This document shows positions 1 through 8,134 of a stretch of DNA of 23,437 nt, in pieces. Source of the stretch: Bacteroidales bacterium UBA1204 (lineage in GTDB: Bacteria; Bacteroidota; Bacteroidia; Bacteroidales; F082); assembly GCA_002310075.1 (NCBI GenBank), contig DBXU01000152.1, positions 28,739 to 52,175 on the forward strand, read 5' to 3'. Each line of letters begins with the position of its first letter. The stretch's first letter is position 1. Below the pieces are notes generated by a model. The model saw nothing but the letters and a program-made list of their open reading frames with translations, ran no database searches and was not told the origin of the DNA. Made by a program: the position numbers and the translations under genes.

Positions 1-2912
1 GGCATCACGCAGGCCACGCTGTCGTTGATGACTTGTTCAAGGTATTTCTCGCCGCTGAAGAGGATCTCGATGTCCTCATGCAGACGTCCGCCGCCGTTGA
101 AACGCGTGTCGATGACAATGCCATCGCAGAGGTTGTATTTGCCAAGGATTTGTGAATATACGTCACGGTAGCTGGCGTCGCCCATGCTTTTGATGTGGAC
201 ATAGCCCAAGCGTCCGTTGGACAGTTTCTTCACCGTCTCCTCATTGTGTTTCACCCAACGGTTGTAAAGCAACTCGTTCATCGCACCATGGCTGATAGGC
301 TTCACCGTCTCGTCCCAAGTCTTGCCGCCGTCTTTGAGGGTCACCAAAACGGTCTTGCCCCGCTTGCCATTGAGCAGCGGATAGTAATCCATACCCTTGG
401 TGATCTCCACGCCATCAATCTTTTCGATGATGCAACCCGCCTTCACTTTCGACTTCTGTTTGTCAAAAGGACCGCCTTCAACAACCTCCGCAATCTTCAA
501 GCCGTCGCCCTTGTAATCAAGGTCGAGAAGCACACCAAACTCAGCCGTGGCATCGCCTTTGCTCGAAGGACGATAACCTGATCCCGTGTGAGACACATTC
601 AGCTCACCGAGTATTTCGCTCAACATTTCGGAGAAGTCGTAGTTGTTGTTGATATGCGCCAAAAAAGGCTGATAGGCCTCTTTCATCAACGCCAGGTCCA
701 CACCATGATGGTCTTTCATGAAGAAACGTTTCTCAATTTGAAGGAAGACATGTTCAAACATGTATTCACGTTCCTCGGTAAGGTTGAGTTCCATAGTGGC
801 ATCATATTTAATGGGTGTCGACTTGCCGCTCTTATCGAGTTTCTGCAAGTTATTACCAGAGAGCACAAAGAGATTATCACCATTCATTCTCAACTGTGCC
901 CCACCTTGTCCTAGCTTCTTCGTGATCTTCATCGACTTTTCGCGCACATCCATCTCCCAAAGGTCGTAGCCCTTCTCAAACGAGGTCATGAAATAGAACT
1001 TCTCGCCGTCCTTTGACAGTACCATTCCGCTCAAACTCGACGACATGGGCGTCAGACGAATGACACGGTCTTGCAGATGCTCCAAGTCCACCTCTATCTT
1101 CTTGGCTTCCTTGGGTTTCTCGTCTTTCTTTTCATCTTTTTTGTCCTTTTTCTTGTCCTTGCCTTCGTCTTTGGGCTCGTCTTTCTTATTGTCTTTATCT
1201 TTTCCACCTTTTTCTGTTTCCTTCAGCAAGGCATACTCCTCTTTGTTTAAGCGGAACTTGTCGTAAGCATCCTGGTTCATGAAAGCAATGAACGCATCGT
1301 TTTGGCTGCCCCATGAGGCATGTGAGCGCATACCATAACGGTTGGAACGATAGATAATGGCATTGCCATCGAGCACCCACTGTGGGCTACCGTCGATATA
1401 GGCGCTCTCAGTGATATTGTAAATGGTCTTTGAACCATCAGCCTTCACGATGCCGATGTCGGAATAGGGATCACGCATGTGGGAAATCAGGGTCAGGGCG
1501 AACCACTGACCGTCGGGCGACCACTCGTAGGAAAAGCCGTAATCGTCGGTTTCATAATGCTGGCATCCATCGGTGATCTGGCGCACCGTTTTCGAAGCCA
1601 CATTATAGACTTTCAACACACTACGGTTCTCAATAAAGGCGATTTCCTTGCCATCGGGCGAATAGGTTGGAGCGATGCGCTCAATACCATCGTTGTCGAA
1701 TAGAGGTTTCTCCTCAACCAGCGTGGCATAGGCAAAGTTGTAGTCGTCTTTCCGTTCAATGGTAGCTTGGTAAAGGTTCCAGTAACCGTCACGCTCCGAG
1801 GCATAGACGATGGTGCGGCCATCCTTCGAAAAGGAAGGGTTACGTTCGGCTTGCGCCGTATGTGTAATCTGCTTGGTGGTAGCATATTCGTCCACACCGG
1901 TTACGAAGAGTTCGCCGCGTGAGATGAAGGCGATCAACTTGCCGTCATCGCTCAACGCGAAGTCACCTATGCCCTTGAAATCCTGTTTTACCAATTGATC
2001 GGATTCCTGGTCGTTGACGATTTCGACATTCACCTTTTGTGGCTCACTTCCAATACGTTGGGTATAGATTTCACCCAAATAGCCATAGCACAACAGACCG
2101 TTATTGGCCACACTCAAGAAACGCACAGGATGCGTCTTGAAGTGGGTCACCGCCTCCACCTGTTCAAGGTTGTCAGCGGGAGCCTTATAGACATTGAAAC
2201 TGCCATTGTTGCGCTCACTCAAGAACACAACATCCTTATAGCCAGGCAAATATCGAGGATCACGGTCTTCACCAACATTGGTTGTCAAAATGGTATGCGT
2301 CTTTTTCTTGGCGTTGTAATACACTACATCGCGAGCCACAGAAGACACATGATGTTTACGCCACACGTTCTCACTGCCTTTGCGGTCATAGTAAAGGAAC
2401 GACTTGCCGTCCTTGTCAAACGACATGCTGCTTACGGGCACGGCCACCACCTGTTCGGGACGACCACCTTCAATGCTTACCTTATATAATTCAGTAATCC
2501 AACCAGAGGCAAACTGCACATTCTCAGCAGCCTTCTGGATTTGGGCAGAGTAATAGATCTCCCTACCGTCAGGAGAGAAAGCCAATGGCATCTCCGTAGC
2601 CGAGTTTGTCGTAATGCGTTTTGCAACACCGCCTTCAGCCGAAACAAGATACACGTCAAAGTTACCATTTCGGTCGGTGGAAAAGGCAATCTGTTTGCCG
2701 TCAGGTGACCAAATCGGATCGCCATCATAAGCGGCATTAGTAGTGATTTGCAGGGCTTTGCCACCTTGGGCGTTCACCACATACACATCGCCTTTGTAAC
2801 AAAAGGCAATCTTGTCACCTTGAGGCGAAATCACATTGTGACGCATCCACAAGGGTTGGGCTGAGAGTTGGAATGCCACTGCTAACAGGGCGATTAGAAA
2901 CAGCTTTTTCAT
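1..2912 (-). CDS. Tricorn-like S41 family protease, secreted, 3' end outside window
   Basis: The reading frame starts at the ATG at 2912 (MKKLFLIALLAVAFQLSAQ, a clear signal peptide) and stays open for 970 codons to the window edge, so the C-terminus is missing. Residues ~20-540 contain repeated beta-propeller blades with SPDGK-type motifs (WSPDGKQIAF, FSPDGREIYY, YSPDGKEIAF). A Lys/Asp/Glu-rich linker follows at ~563-606, then a second propeller-like part. A PDZ-like domain lies at ~780-835 (VVEGGPFDKQ, IIEKIDGVEI). The start of the S41 peptidase core lies at ~897-945 (GRLGYVHIKSMGDASYRDVY, VIDTRFNGGG). This order matches tricorn-type proteases, which degrade peptides; in Bacteroidetes they are exported to the periplasm. 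The nucleophilic serine of the S41 fold would lie beyond the edge, so activity cannot be judged. It is the last gene of a minus-strand operon, 22 bases after the FAH gene. Confidence 0.93.
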   Translation of the reverse strand, partial: MKKLFLIALLAVAFQLSAQPLWMRHNVISPQGDKIAFCYKGDVYVVNAQGGKALQITTNAAYDGDPIWSPDGKQIAFSTDRNGNFDVYLVSAEGGVAKRITTNSATEMPLAFSPDGREIYYSAQIQKAAENVQFASGWITELYKVSIEGGRPEQVVAVPVSSMSFDKDGKSFLYYDRKGSENVWRKHHVSSVARDVVYYNAKKKTHTILTTNVGEDRDPRYLPGYKDVVFLSERNNGSFNVYKAPADNLEQVEAVTHFKTHPVRFLSVANNGLLCYGYLGEIYTQRIGSEPQKVNVEIVNDQESDQLVKQDFKGIGDFALSDDGKLIAFISRGELFVTGVDEYATTKQITHTAQAERNPSFSKDGRTIVYASERDGYWNLYQATIERKDDYNFAYATLVEEKPLFDNDGIERIAPTYSPDGKEIAFIENRSVLKVYNVASKTVRQITDGCQHYETDDYGFSYEWSPDGQWFALTLISHMRDPYSDIGIVKADGSKTIYNITESAYIDGSPQWVLDGNAIIYRSNRYGMRSHASWGSQNDAFIAFMNQDAYDKFRLNKEEYALLKETEKGGKDKDNKKDEPKDEGKDKKKDKKDEKKDEKPKEAKKIEVDLEHLQDRVIRLTPMSSSLSGMVLSKDGEKFYFMTSFEKGYDLWEMDVREKSMKITKKLGQGGAQLRMNGDNLFVLSGNNLQKLDKSGKSTPIKYDATMELNLTEEREYMFEHVFLQIEKRFFMKDHHGVDLALMKEAYQPFLAHINNNYDFSEMLSEILGELNVSHTGSGYRPSSKGDATAEFGVLLDLDYKGDGLKIAEVVEGGPFDKQKSKVKAGCIIEKIDGVEITKGMDYYPLLNGKRGKTVLVTLKDGGKTWDETVKPISHGAMNELLYNRWVKHNEETVKKLSNGRLGYVHIKSMGDASYRDVYSQILGKYNLCDGIVIDTRFNGGGRLHEDIEILFSGEKYLEQVINDSVACVM

Positions 2913-2934
2913 AGTTTTATTTATTGATATTCAT

Positions 2935-3546
2935 TTATTTAACTCTAAACCAAAACACAGACTCATCCTCCAAGAACAATTCCAGTTTGTCGCCGACATG
3001 CACTTCGCCAACACCCTGAGGAGTGCCTGTAAAGATATAATCGCCTTCTTTTAACGTAACGAAACGCGACACATAAGATACAATCTTATCGAAACTGAAA
3101 ATCATGTCACAGCTATGCCCTTTTTGCACCCATTCATCGTTGAGTTTCATTCCAAAAACAATATCCTCAGAATGTTTCAACTCGCTGATCTTCTTAAACG
3201 CTCCAATAGGTGCTGAGCCATCAAAGGATTTGGCTATTTCCCATGGAAGGCCTTTGGCCTTACACTCCCGTTGAAGGTCACGGGCAGTAAAGTCGATGCC
3301 TACGGTTATGGCATCATAATAGTTGGAGGCAAAACGCTCTTCTATGGAACGACCCGACTTACAAATTCGAAGCACCAACTCCGTTTCATAATGAATCTCC
3401 TTCGAAAAATCAGGATAAAAGAACGGATTGTGGGGTAAAAGCAAAGCCGTTGCGGGCTTCATGAAAAACAATGGAGTCTTGGGCAAATCATTGTCAAGCT
3501 CCTTGATATGAGCCAGATAATTACGTCCTATACAGATGATTTTCAT
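2935..3546 (-). CDS. Fumarylacetoacetate hydrolase (FAH) family protein
   Basis: This 203-residue protein starts at the ATG at 3546. It matches the compact bacterial FAH fold, whose members are acylpyruvases, oxaloacetate tautomerases/decarboxylases or 2-hydroxyhepta-2,4-diene-1,7-dioate isomerases. The N-terminus KIICIGRNYLAHIKEL is characteristic. The three acidic metal ligands expected for the Mg/Mn site are present: E54 and E56 in HYETELVLRI and D85 in VGIDFTARDLQ. The C-terminal FTGTPQGVGEVHVGD loop is also typical. It lacks a signal peptide, so it should be cytoplasmic. It lies four bases downstream of the exonuclease gene and upstream of the protease gene, so the three are probably cotranscribed. 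The exact substrate cannot be told from sequence, and oxaloacetate or acylpyruvates are the likely guesses. Confidence 0.93.
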   Translation of the reverse strand: MKIICIGRNYLAHIKELDNDLPKTPLFFMKPATALLLPHNPFFYPDFSKEIHYETELVLRICKSGRSIEERFASNYYDAITVGIDFTARDLQRECKAKGLPWEIAKSFDGSAPIGAFKKISELKHSEDIVFGMKLNDEWVQKGHSCDMIFSFDKIVSYVSRFVTLKEGDYIFTGTPQGVGEVHVGDKLELFLEDESVFWFRVK

Positions 3547-3550
3547 TGCA

Positions 3551-4369
3551 TTAATGTTTTACAGTTTTGCCACCCATTCGCAACTTGATGGCTGTTACTA
3601 CCTTCTTCGTATACCGAGGAAAATCATTCTTCATAATCCAATCGTAATAAGGAGGCTCCATACGGAAGACGTCTTCCACACGCCTGCCTTTGTGTTTGCC
3701 AAACATAAAGACCTCCTTCCCTTCTTCGTCAAAGATAATTTGCCCCGAGAGGTCGGCATTTTTATGATGGGCAGAAAACGCAGAAAGCTGCTTCATGTCG
3801 TTGGTAGGCCCCTGCGACCTATTCCCCTTTCCATCCTCATAATCAACGCCTTGATACTTATCAAGCATGGCTTGAAGCACATCATAGGTCGCTTTGGTAT
3901 CAGCCATAGCACCGTGGGCGCCCTCCAACTCGGCATGACAAAAATAGCGGTATGCACTTTTCAGGTTTCGTGGCTCCATCTTCATATATATATTCATCAC
4001 ATCAATGAAATCACGGCCTTCCAAATCGAAGTCATAATCCACACGCAGAAATTCCTCCACTAACATTGGAAGGTCAAATTTCAGAATGTTATAACCCGCC
4101 ATGTCAGCGTTTCCAATAAACAGCGCTATCTCTTTTGCTTTCTCACGAAAAGTAGGTTTTCCAGCTACCATCTCATCAGTGTAGCCATGCACCGACGTGG
4201 ATTCAGGGGAAATCGGCATCTCAGGGTTCAAAAGCCATACTCGCTGCTCTTCCTCACCATTCACATTCACCTTCAACACGCTGATTTCTACGATGCGGTC
4301 GTGGGACGTGTTCAACCCAGTGGTCTCCAAATCAAAAAAAGCGATCGGCCGTTTTAGATTCAGTTTCAT
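3551..4369 (-). CDS. DEDDh 3'-5' exonuclease (DnaQ-like) with C-terminal DUF3820-like domain
   Basis: This is a 272-residue protein from the ATG at 4369. A longer open frame runs to 4645, but it overlaps the divergent gene and its promoter, so the internal ATG is preferred. The exonuclease domain covers residues ~8-170. Exo I is DLETTG with D13 and E15, Exo II contains D99 in NILKFDLPML, and Exo III is HGAMAD with H152 and D157, so all DEDDh catalytic residues are present. Residues ~208-262 (FMFGKHKGRRVEDVF, PPYYDWIMKNDFP) form a small domain like DUF3820 or the C-terminus of exonuclease X-type proteins. The protein probably trims DNA or RNA 3' ends in repair or proofreading. It is not the polymerase III epsilon subunit by any evidence here. 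It is the first gene of the minus-strand operon, behind the -7 motif at 4394-4401. Confidence 0.92.
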   Translation of the reverse strand: MKLNLKRPIAFFDLETTGLNTSHDRIVEISVLKVNVNGEEEQRVWLLNPEMPISPESTSVHGYTDEMVAGKPTFREKAKEIALFIGNADMAGYNILKFDLPMLVEEFLRVDYDFDLEGRDFIDVMNIYMKMEPRNLKSAYRYFCHAELEGAHGAMADTKATYDVLQAMLDKYQGVDYEDGKGNRSQGPTNDMKQLSAFSAHHKNADLSGQIIFDEEGKEVFMFGKHKGRRVEDVFRMEPPYYDWIMKNDFPRYTKKVVTAIKLRMGGKTVKH

Positions 4370-4393
4370 TTTTATAGTAGTTTTATTTGATTG

Positions 4394-4401
4394 CAAAAAT
4401 A
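4394..4401 (-). promoter_or_regulatory. -7 element of exonuclease operon promoter
   Basis: On the minus strand the sequence reads TATTTTTG, matching the Bacteroidetes -7 consensus TAnnTTTG. It lies 25 bases upstream of the exonuclease ATG. It is arranged back to back with the plus-strand motif at 4435-4442. No convincing -33 element was assigned. Confidence 0.55.
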
Positions 4402-4434
4402 GCACATAAAAAGCAATGCTATTTATTTTTTTCC

Positions 4435-4442
4435 TACTTTTG
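4435..4442 (+). promoter_or_regulatory. -7 element of DUF3276 gene promoter
   Basis: TACTTTTG matches the Bacteroidetes -7 consensus TAnnTTTG. Transcription would begin near 4449, which is downstream of the in-frame ATG at 4416. This is why the gene start is placed at 4500. Confidence 0.6.
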
Positions 4443-4499
4443 CCAGCGATTATCAAAACAAAATCACAAATACAAAACAACAAATTATTGAAAGACAAG

Positions 4500-4865
4500 A
4501 TGGAAGAAATGGAAATGTACGGTAAGGAAGATTTATTCTCCAAAGCTGTCAAAGCTGGTAAGAGAACATATTTCTTCGATGTGAAGACCACCAAGAACGA
4601 TGAAAAATACATCACCATCACTGAGAGCAAGCGTCGCTTCGACAACGAACAAAATCGTTTCTTTTACGAGAAACACAAGATTTTCCTTTACAAAGAAGAC
4701 TTCGAAAAAGTTACCAAGGGCCTGACGGACGCCATCAAATACATTGAAACCGGCGAGTATCCAGAGGATTATTATGATGAGCACACTCCCAACACCATCG
4801 AAGGTGAAAGCAACACCGAAATTGATAGTGCCATCGACAAATGGTTCGACGACCTTGACAAATAA
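4500..4865 (+). CDS. DUF3276 (PUR-alpha-like) family protein
   Basis: This 121-residue protein starts MEEMEMYGKEDLFSKAV. The open frame extends back to 4416, but that stretch lies upstream of the likely transcription start and encodes an unrelated hydrophobic string. The body holds the PUR-type beta-beta-beta-beta-alpha pattern: GKRTYFFDVKTTKNDEKYITITESKRRF, then FFYEKHKIFLYKEDFEKVTKGLTDAIKYI (each only part of a repeat), at residues ~19-90. The tail is acidic. PUR-domain proteins of Bacteroidetes and spirochaetes bind nucleic acids, and a nucleic-acid binding role is inferred here. An alternative start three codons later (4509) is possible. The gene stands alone, with its own promoter and a strong terminator. 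Confidence 0.88.
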   Translation: MEEMEMYGKEDLFSKAVKAGKRTYFFDVKTTKNDEKYITITESKRRFDNEQNRFFYEKHKIFLYKEDFEKVTKGLTDAIKYIETGEYPEDYYDEHTPNTIEGESNTEIDSAIDKWFDDLDK

Positions 4866-4887
4866 CAACACCAAATAACAGTACGAA

Positions 4888-4911
4888 GGCCGCAGAAATG
4901 CGGCCTTTTTT
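4888..4911 (+). terminator. Rho-independent terminator after DUF3276 gene
   Basis: GGCCGC (4888-4893) pairs perfectly with GCGGCC (4900-4905) around a six-base AGAAAT loop and is followed by six T. It lies 22 bases after the stop codon. Confidence 0.88.
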
Positions 4912-4938
4912 ATTTCAACAACACGGGACGTGAAAAAC

Positions 4939-4967
4939 TTATCAACACTTTCCCATTTTGTTGATAA
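4939..4967. repeat. Inverted repeat with DnaA-box-like arms upstream of parA
   Basis: TTATCAACA (4939-4947) is repeated in inverted orientation as TGTTGATAA (4959-4967), with an 11-base spacer. Each arm differs at one position from the DnaA box TTATCCACA. The repeat sits 41 bases upstream of the parA -7 motif and could be a DnaA-type site or an operator. The function is inferred only. Confidence 0.5.
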
Positions 4968-5007
4968 CTTTCCCTTTTGGCAAACAATAAACAAAGGCAA
5001 AATAACG

Positions 5008-5015
5008 TACTTTTG
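5008..5015 (+). promoter_or_regulatory. -7 element of parA operon promoter
   Basis: TACTTTTG matches TAnnTTTG and lies 22 bases upstream of the parA ATG, giving a very short leader. A -33 element at the expected spacing is not evident. Confidence 0.6.
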
Positions 5016-5037
5016 TTGCGAAATTTTTGACTGAAAA

Positions 5038-5820
5038 ATGAGTAAGATCATAGCTATAGCAAACCAAAAAGGCGGCGTGGGAAAAACCACCACCGCTATC
5101 AACTTGGCGGCAAGTTTGGCTGTCCTTGAACACAAAACCCTTCTTATCGATGCCGATCCACAAGCCAATGCCACTTCAGGTGTCGGTATCGACCCAAAAA
5201 CGGTTGAAACCAGCATTTATGAATGCATCATCGATAATGTCGACCTCAAAACCGTCATCACGGAGACCGAAACTCCCAACCTGTTTCTTGTTCCCGCCCA
5301 TATCGACCTGGTTGGAGCCGAAATTGAGATGATCAACTTGCCACAACGCGAGCACATGATGCGAAAGTCATTAGACACCATCAAAGACGATTTTGACTTC
5401 ATCATCATTGACTGTTCTCCTTCTTTGGGCCTCGTCACCGTCAACGCTCTTACAGCCTCCAATTCGGTCATCATCCCAGTTCAATGCGAATATTTTGCTC
5501 TTGAGGGATTAGGCAAGTTGCTCAATACCATCAAAATCGTGCAAACGCGTCTCAACCCCGACCTTGACATCGAAGGCATCCTGCTCACCATGTTCGACAC
5601 TCGCTTGCGCCTTTCGAAGCAAGTCGTTGAAGAAGTGAAAATGCATTTCCAGGACATGGTGTTCAACACCATCATCAACCGTAACACAAGATTGAGCGAA
5701 GCCCCGAGCTTTGGCAAGACCATCATTATGCATGACGCAGGCAGCACCGGCGCCATCAACTACCTTAACCTGGCACGTGAAATCCTTGAGAAAAACCATC
5801 TAACTACCAATAACGAATAA
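5038..5820 (+). CDS. parA: Chromosome partitioning ATPase ParA (Soj)
   Basis: This 260-residue protein is a ParA/MinD-family ATPase. The deviant Walker A motif KGGVGKTT is at residues 11-18, with the signature lysine K11. The A' motif [10 protein letters not shown] is at 35-44 and Walker B FIIIDC at 121-126. Its length and lack of an N-terminal helix-turn-helix match chromosomal Soj-type rather than plasmid type Ia ParA. It binds DNA nonspecifically as an ATP dimer and, with ParB bound at parS, moves the origin region. parB starts five bases after its stop, so the two are an operon. The promoter is at 5008, with an inverted repeat of DnaA-box-like arms just upstream. Confidence 0.97.
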   Translation: MSKIIAIANQKGGVGKTTTAINLAASLAVLEHKTLLIDADPQANATSGVGIDPKTVETSIYECIIDNVDLKTVITETETPNLFLVPAHIDLVGAEIEMINLPQREHMMRKSLDTIKDDFDFIIIDCSPSLGLVTVNALTASNSVIIPVQCEYFALEGLGKLLNTIKIVQTRLNPDLDIEGILLTMFDTRLRLSKQVVEEVKMHFQDMVFNTIINRNTRLSEAPSFGKTIIMHDAGSTGAINYLNLAREILEKNHLTTNNE

Positions 5821-5825
5821 CCACC

Positions 5826-6713
5826 ATGCCCGACAAAAACAGAAAAGCCTTGGGTCGTGGCCTTGACGCCATACTACAAAGCCCCGAAACTGATATTACC
5901 AGCAAAGACATTAGCGGCAACTATGTTGCCGGCGCCATCGCCGAAATCGACGTAGACCTTATCGAAACCAACCCGTTCCAGCCAAGAACCGAATTCGACG
6001 AAACGGCCTTACGTGAATTGGCACAATCCATCAAAGAACAAGGCGTCATCCAGCCTGTCACCGTCAGAAAACTCGGGTACAACAGATACCAGCTCATCTC
6101 AGGAGAACGTCGCTTGAGAGCCTCGAAGATGGCTGGACTGAAGAAGATACCCGTATTCATACGCGTAGCCAATGATGAACAAATGCTTGAACTCGCACTC
6201 ATCGAGAATATTCATCGCGAGAACCTCAACGCCATCGAAGTGGCCATCTCATACCAACGTCTCATCGACGAATGCGGTATGACTCAAGAAGAAGTGAGCG
6301 ACAAGGTGGGAAAAAGCCGTAGCGCAGTGGCCAATTTCTTACGGCTACTGAAGCTTCCTGCCGAAGTCCAGATTGCCATTCGTGACGGTCACATCACCAT
6401 GGGACACGCCCGAGCTCTCATCAACATTACCGACAAGGAAGAGCAACTGAAACTTCTCCAACAAATCATTATGGATGAGATGAACGTCAGGCAGACCGAG
6501 GAAATGGCAGAAAAAGCCAAAGGTAATGCCAAAGAAAAGAAACAGACCAATTTCATCCCTGAGCACTTCAAGAGTAAAATCAAAAAACTTTCACAGACCC
6601 TTAACACCAAAGTGAAAGTAAAACGCAACATCAAAGGACAAGGCAGCGTCGTCATCGACTTTAAAGACGAAGCAGAGTTCGACCGCATCATGGAAATGTT
6701 CAACAACAAATAA
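5826..6713 (+). CDS. parB: Chromosome partitioning protein ParB (Spo0J)
   Basis: This 295-residue ParB is recognised by the N-terminal KALGRGLDAIL, the ParB/Srx domain at ~38-125 with the CTP-binding box GERRLRAS at 93-100, and ENIHRENLN at 127-135. The central helix-turn-helix MTQEEVSDKVGKSRSAVANF is at ~152-171. A basic and charged stretch precedes the C-terminal dimerisation segment. ParB binds parS, slides as a CTP-dependent clamp and stimulates ParA ATPase. It follows parA by five bases and precedes the DUF5683 gene by five bases, so all are probably cotranscribed. No perfect parS site was found in the window. Confidence 0.97.
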   Translation: MPDKNRKALGRGLDAILQSPETDITSKDISGNYVAGAIAEIDVDLIETNPFQPRTEFDETALRELAQSIKEQGVIQPVTVRKLGYNRYQLISGERRLRASKMAGLKKIPVFIRVANDEQMLELALIENIHRENLNAIEVAISYQRLIDECGMTQEEVSDKVGKSRSAVANFLRLLKLPAEVQIAIRDGHITMGHARALINITDKEEQLKLLQQIIMDEMNVRQTEEMAEKAKGNAKEKKQTNFIPEHFKSKIKKLSQTLNTKVKVKRNIKGQGSVVIDFKDEAEFDRIMEMFNNK

Positions 6714-6718
6714 AAGCC

Positions 6719-7273
6719 ATGGCTCGCCGCTTTTTGCTTTTTGGTGTGTTGTTTTTACTTCTTGGCTCACAACAAGTCGAGGCCCAAAAGCCTCATAGCC
6801 CTAAAAAAGCCACCATCATGTCGGCATGCCTCCCAGGATTAGGACAGGTTTACAACAAAAAATGGTGGAAAGTTCCCATCGTATATGCCGGCCTTGGTGG
6901 TCTTGGCTATCTGGCTTACAGCAACCATTACGAATATCGCTCCTACCTTCACGCCTACGAGTTTAAAACAGGAGATTTGCCAGAAGGAACGACTCTCAAT
7001 CCATACGAGACCGATTTGGCCAACAAATATGCTGAAGGTCAGCTGCAAACCTATAAGGAATCATATCGCCGCGACTTCGAGTTGTACTGCATCCTTACCG
7101 CCGCATGGTATGGACTCAACATACTTGACGCCTGTGTTGACGGACACCTCTATTCTTATGACATCAGCGACGACATCAGCCTTAGCATCGACCCTTATTT
7201 GCCCTTAGATGCAACACCCGCGACGATGCCACAATACGCTCAAGTTGGATTGTCATTTAACTTTAATTTCTAA
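6719..7273 (+). CDS. DUF5683 domain protein, envelope-associated
   Basis: This 184-residue protein has an N-terminal signal sequence MARRFLLFGVLFLLLGSQQVEAQ. The conserved DUF5683 core SACLPGLGQVYNKKWWKVP (residues ~38-56) is followed by a glycine-rich hydrophobic segment, VPIVYAGLGGLGYLAY, and a later hydrophobic stretch around LYCILTAAWYGLNILDACVDG. The C-terminus PQYAQVGLSFNFNF ends in an aromatic beta-like strand. The family's function is not known. Its place between parB and dapB is conserved in Bacteroidetes and suggests an envelope or division role, which is inference. It starts five bases after parB and ends three bases before dapB. Confidence 0.88.
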   Translation: MARRFLLFGVLFLLLGSQQVEAQKPHSPKKATIMSACLPGLGQVYNKKWWKVPIVYAGLGGLGYLAYSNHYEYRSYLHAYEFKTGDLPEGTTLNPYETDLANKYAEGQLQTYKESYRRDFELYCILTAAWYGLNILDACVDGHLYSYDISDDISLSIDPYLPLDATPATMPQYAQVGLSFNFNF

Positions 7274-7276
7274 ACC

Positions 7277-7987
7277 ATGAAAATCGCTCTGATCGGATAC
7301 GGGAAGATGGGTCACGAAGTGGAAAAAGCCGCCATCGCCCGTCAACATAAAATCGTTGTCACCATCGACAACCCCAAGGAATGGGAGGAACGCATCGGGC
7401 TATTGAAACAGGCCAATGTAGCCATCGACTTCAGTCAACCCGACCAAGTTGCGGCCAACATCAACCGCTGCTTCGACCAGCACATACCCGTCGTGGTAGG
7501 CACTACAGCCTGGCAAGATCATTTCGAGGTAATCAAAAAGCGCTGCCTCGACGAGAAACAAAGCCTCTTCCACGCCCCTAACTTCAGCATCGGGATGAAC
7601 ATCATGTTCCTGCTCAACAAACAGTTGGCAAAGTATGCTGAAAAGTACGGCTACCAACTCTCAATGGCCGAAACGCATCATATCCACAAATTGGACAAAC
7701 CCAGCGGCACCGCCGTGAAATTGGCCAACGACATCCTTTCCATCAACCACAACTACAACCATTGGAGCATTGAAGAGCCTGCCGACCACACTTTATTCAT
7801 CAAGGTGACTCGTGAAGGCGAAGTGAACGGCATTCACAGTGTGATAGCAGAATCACCCGCAGATAAAATCACCCTCACCCACGAAGCCTTCAACCGCCAG
7901 GGCTTTGCCATTGGCGCCATCGCCGCAGCAGAGTTCCTCATCGGAAAGTCGGGCGTATTCGACATGGAGGATTTGTTTGGGGAATAA
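7277..7987 (+). CDS. dapB: 4-hydroxy-tetrahydrodipicolinate reductase DapB
   Basis: This 236-residue enzyme reduces HTPA to tetrahydrodipicolinate with NAD(P)H in the lysine and meso-diaminopimelate pathway that feeds peptidoglycan. The nucleotide-binding loop GYGKMG is at residues 7-12, VVVGTTAW at 72-79 and APNFSIGMN at 100-108. The active-site signature ETHHIHKLDKPSGTA is at 132-146, with the catalytic His pair and K/SGT substrate residues. It is shorter than the ~270-residue enterobacterial enzyme, as is usual for Bacteroidetes. It is the last gene of the parA operon here. In many relatives lepB follows directly, whereas here an accessory block intervenes. Confidence 0.97.
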   Translation: MKIALIGYGKMGHEVEKAAIARQHKIVVTIDNPKEWEERIGLLKQANVAIDFSQPDQVAANINRCFDQHIPVVVGTTAWQDHFEVIKKRCLDEKQSLFHAPNFSIGMNIMFLLNKQLAKYAEKYGYQLSMAETHHIHKLDKPSGTAVKLANDILSINHNYNHWSIEEPADHTLFIKVTREGEVNGIHSVIAESPADKITLTHEAFNRQGFAIGAIAAAEFLIGKSGVFDMEDLFGE

Positions 7988-8128
7988 TCATTCCTGTCGC
8001 CCAGTTGGGGCTATACAGCCGCTTTGCATCACTGCGAGAAACGAAGCAGCCTATGATGATTGCTTCGCAAGAAATCTGAATAAAATCAGTCCAAAAATCG
8101 CTGTTGTTTGAAATAATTTGTACTTTTG
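7988..8128. other. dapB downstream spacer with a palindromic repeat remnant and a promoter
   Basis: No coding sequence was found here. The left part contains a short hairpin at about 8009-8020 (GGCT/AGCC). It also contains the arms CGAAGCA (8042-8048) and TGCTTCG (8061-8067), set in sequence resembling common bacterial palindromic intergenic repeats. Neither has a T-run, so neither is a clear terminator for dapB. The right end holds a -7 motif at 8121-8128. Confidence 0.5.
8121..8128 (+). promoter_or_regulatory. -7 element before the non-coding leader
   Basis: TACTTTTG matches TAnnTTTG. Transcription would start near 8135, about 300 bases before the first plausible start codon. It would drive the leader, the 94-residue gene and the lipoprotein gene. 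Confidence 0.55.
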
Positions 8129-8134
8129 CCTTTG

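Noticed and set aside
1045..1266. Plus-strand open frame encoding a Ser/Phe/Leu-rich peptide
   Set aside because: It is the opposite-strand shadow of the Lys/Asp/Glu-rich linker of the protease gene.
1995..2489. 164-codon plus-strand open frame
   Set aside because: It lies wholly inside the protease gene on the other strand, whose propeller motifs and signal peptide are clear.
4370..4645. N-terminal extension of the exonuclease frame
   Set aside because: It overlaps the divergent DUF3276 gene and both promoters; the exonuclease domain begins just after the ATG at 4369.
4925..4938. Possible parS half-site (ACGTGAAA)
   Set aside because: Only one half matches the parS consensus; the other half does not.
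5773..5786. Possible parS site around CACGTGAAA in the 3' end of parA
   Set aside because: The CACGTG core and one flank match, but the other flank does not, and the bases are explained by coding sequence.
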